From Nocardiopsis suaedae (GTDB lineage: Bacteria > Actinomycetota > Actinomycetes > Streptosporangiales > Streptosporangiaceae), in NCBI RefSeq assembly GCF_027706745.1, contig NZ_JAQFWP010000064.1:1-43302 (forward strand): DNA of 43,302 nucleotides, written 5' to 3'. Below, piece by piece: positions 41,676-43,302 of the stretch. Each line of letters begins with the position of its first letter. Position 1 is the stretch's first letter. The position numbers and the translations under genes are program-made. The notes beneath the pieces were generated by a model. The model did no database searches, had not been told where the DNA came from, and saw only the letters and a program-made list of their open reading frames with translations.

Positions 41676-42572
41676 ATGGGCGGTATGGAGCTGGACGAGA
41701 CCGATTCGGCGATCGTGCGCGAGCTGGGCGCGGACGGCCGCCTGCCGTTCGAGACCCTCGCGGGCCGCGTGGGCCTCTCCCGCGCCGCCACCCGCCTGCG
41801 GGTGCGGCGGATGCAGGAGGCGGGGCGCCTGCGCGTCGTCGGCATCGTGCACCCGGCCGTCCGCGGGATCACCGCCCGCGCACAGCTGGCGGTCTCGGTC
41901 CGGGGCACCACCGCCGCCGCGGTCGCCGCGGCCGTCGCCGAACTGCCCGAGTGCCACCGGGCCGAGCTGGCCGCCGGGCGCGCACCGGTGGTCGCCGAGG
42001 TGGCCGGGGGCGGCCTGGACCGGCTGACGGCCGCGGTGGACCGGGTGCGCCGGGTGGAGGGGGTGTCGGGCATCGACGCCACCGTGTACACCCGGGTGCT
42101 CAAGGACCCCTACCTGGCGTCGGCCCCGCCGCCGGAGGCCTCCCCCGACCAGGTCGACCTGCGGCTGCTGGGGCTGCTGGAGCGCGACGGGCGGCTCTCC
42201 TTCGCCGAGCTGGCCGGGTACGTGGGGCTGTCGCCGGGGGCGGTGCGCAGCCGGGTGATGCGCCTGCTGGAGGGGCGCGCACTGCGGGTGACGGCGCTGC
42301 TGGACCCGGCCACGGCCGGCCAGGCGTGCCACGGGGGGTTCGCGCTGACGCTGGGGCCGGGAGCCGAGGAGGCCGCCGCGACGGTGGCGTCCTGGGAGGA
42401 GGTCCGGTTCCTGACCCGCTGCCTGGGCCGGAGCGACCTGGTGGGGTCGGTCGCGGCGGAGAGCCCGGAGGCGGTGCGCGAGGTGCACGAGCGGCTCCGG
42501 GTCCTGCCGGGGGTGGAGCTGCGCGACACCTGGCTGCGGCTCGACCGGGTCAAGGACGGCGACGCGGCGTGA
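41676..42572 (+). CDS. Duplicated Lrp/AsnC-family regulator
   Basis: 298 aa, twice the usual Lrp length. First HTH at 8-50 (TDSAIVRELGADGRLPFETLAGRVGLSRAATRLRVRRMQEAG), first effector-type domain to about 148. Second HTH at 159-205 (VDLRLLGLLERDGRLSFAELAGYVGLSPGAVRSRVMRLL), second effector-type domain to about 290. ATG at 41676 with AGGTGAG upstream. The tandem arrangement suggests an intramolecular pseudo-dimer. Targets are likely its own gene (palindrome at 41642-41656) and possibly the divergent DMT/glycosyltransferase pair. Confidence 0.88.
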   Translation: MGGMELDETDSAIVRELGADGRLPFETLAGRVGLSRAATRLRVRRMQEAGRLRVVGIVHPAVRGITARAQLAVSVRGTTAAAVAAAVAELPECHRAELAAGRAPVVAEVAGGGLDRLTAAVDRVRRVEGVSGIDATVYTRVLKDPYLASAPPPEASPDQVDLRLLGLLERDGRLSFAELAGYVGLSPGAVRSRVMRLLEGRALRVTALLDPATAGQACHGGFALTLGPGAEEAAATVASWEEVRFLTRCLGRSDLVGSVAAESPEAVREVHERLRVLPGVELRDTWLRLDRVKDGDAA

Positions 42573-42573
42573 C

Positions 42574-42617
42574 GGCCGCCCCGCCCTGCGCCGCGCCCGG
42601 CACGGGGCGGGGCGGCC
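42574..42617 (+). terminator. Hairpin terminator after the Lrp-type regulator
   Basis: GGCCGCCCCGCCC (42574-42586) pairs perfectly over 13 bp with 42605-42617, loop 18 nt, starting directly after the stop codon. The rest of the gap to 42873 shows no gene; a TAGCGT-like -10 may lie at about 42796. Confidence 0.75.
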
Positions 42618-42873
42618 ACGGAGCGCGGCCGGGGCGATACCCGCGGCTGGCCGGACCCGGCCCTCCGCATCCCGGCACGTCGCCGCGGCCGTCCTCATCC
42701 GGCCAGGCGGGGTCGGCACGGTTCCCGTCCCGCGGAGCGGACGGGACCGCCGGGGCCCAGGGTGCGGGACGGGGCGGCGCCGGCGGCATCCGGTAGCGTT
42801 GTGCGGCGGCGCAGGGAATTCCGGGGCGGAACGCGCACCGGACACGGGGCGCGGGAAGGGAGCGCGATCGCGG

Positions 42874-43302
<429 letters not shown>

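Overview
The window is a gene-dense, very GC-rich stretch with frequent GTG/TTG starts, GGAGG-type ribosome sites and strong GC hairpins at gene ends. Together with the protein families present this points to an actinomycete chromosome. The style resembles Nocardiopsaceae or related Streptosporangiales, but the genus is inferred and cannot be read from the sequence. Both ends cut genes. The right end stops inside a 7-bp tandem repeat, as an assembly break would.

Left part (1-6531, minus strand): a deoxynucleoside salvage set with a phosphosugar mutase (partial), purine nucleoside phosphorylase, a GNAT acetyltransferase, two overlapping aldehyde dehydrogenase genes and deoxyribose-phosphate aldolase. 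The two dehydrogenase genes look like a natural split of the two-domain ALDH16 enzyme. In order the enzymes would take deoxyinosine or deoxyguanosine to base, deoxyribose-1-P, deoxyribose-5-P, glyceraldehyde-3-P plus acetaldehyde, and then acetate.

6957-12835: an unrecognised protein, an ascorbate-type PTS (IIA-IIB-IIC) without catabolic genes, and a divergent MFS drug exporter / TetR pair. 12912-16836: a voltage-sensor-like membrane protein lacking a potassium filter, a regulator with an IS30-type HTH fused to a GbsR/MarR domain, and a divergent cytochrome P450 / 3Fe-4S ferredoxin / ECHDC3-like crotonase set. Repeated operator-like sequences lie directly on the promoters between them. 16897-23776: an FtsX-type ABC permease with no ATPase beside it, a DUF418/HGSNAT-like membrane protein, acetoacetyl-CoA synthetase and a Uma2 endonuclease-like protein.

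23798-34534: bioDA divergent from bioF, a secreted SGNH lipase, ornithine aminotransferase, a DUF368 undecaprenyl-phosphate translocase-like protein with a His/Gly tail, thiD behind a TPP riboswitch, and a sodium/alanine symporter. 34747-43302: a DUF6457 protein, an aminotransferase divergent from a LysR regulator, a coiled-coil protein, a GT4 glycosyltransferase overlapping a DMT transporter by 68 bp, a duplicated Lrp-type regulator, and the 5' end of a GT-B-like protein that runs into the heptanucleotide repeat. I saw no tRNA, rRNA, CRISPR array, transposase or phage genes.
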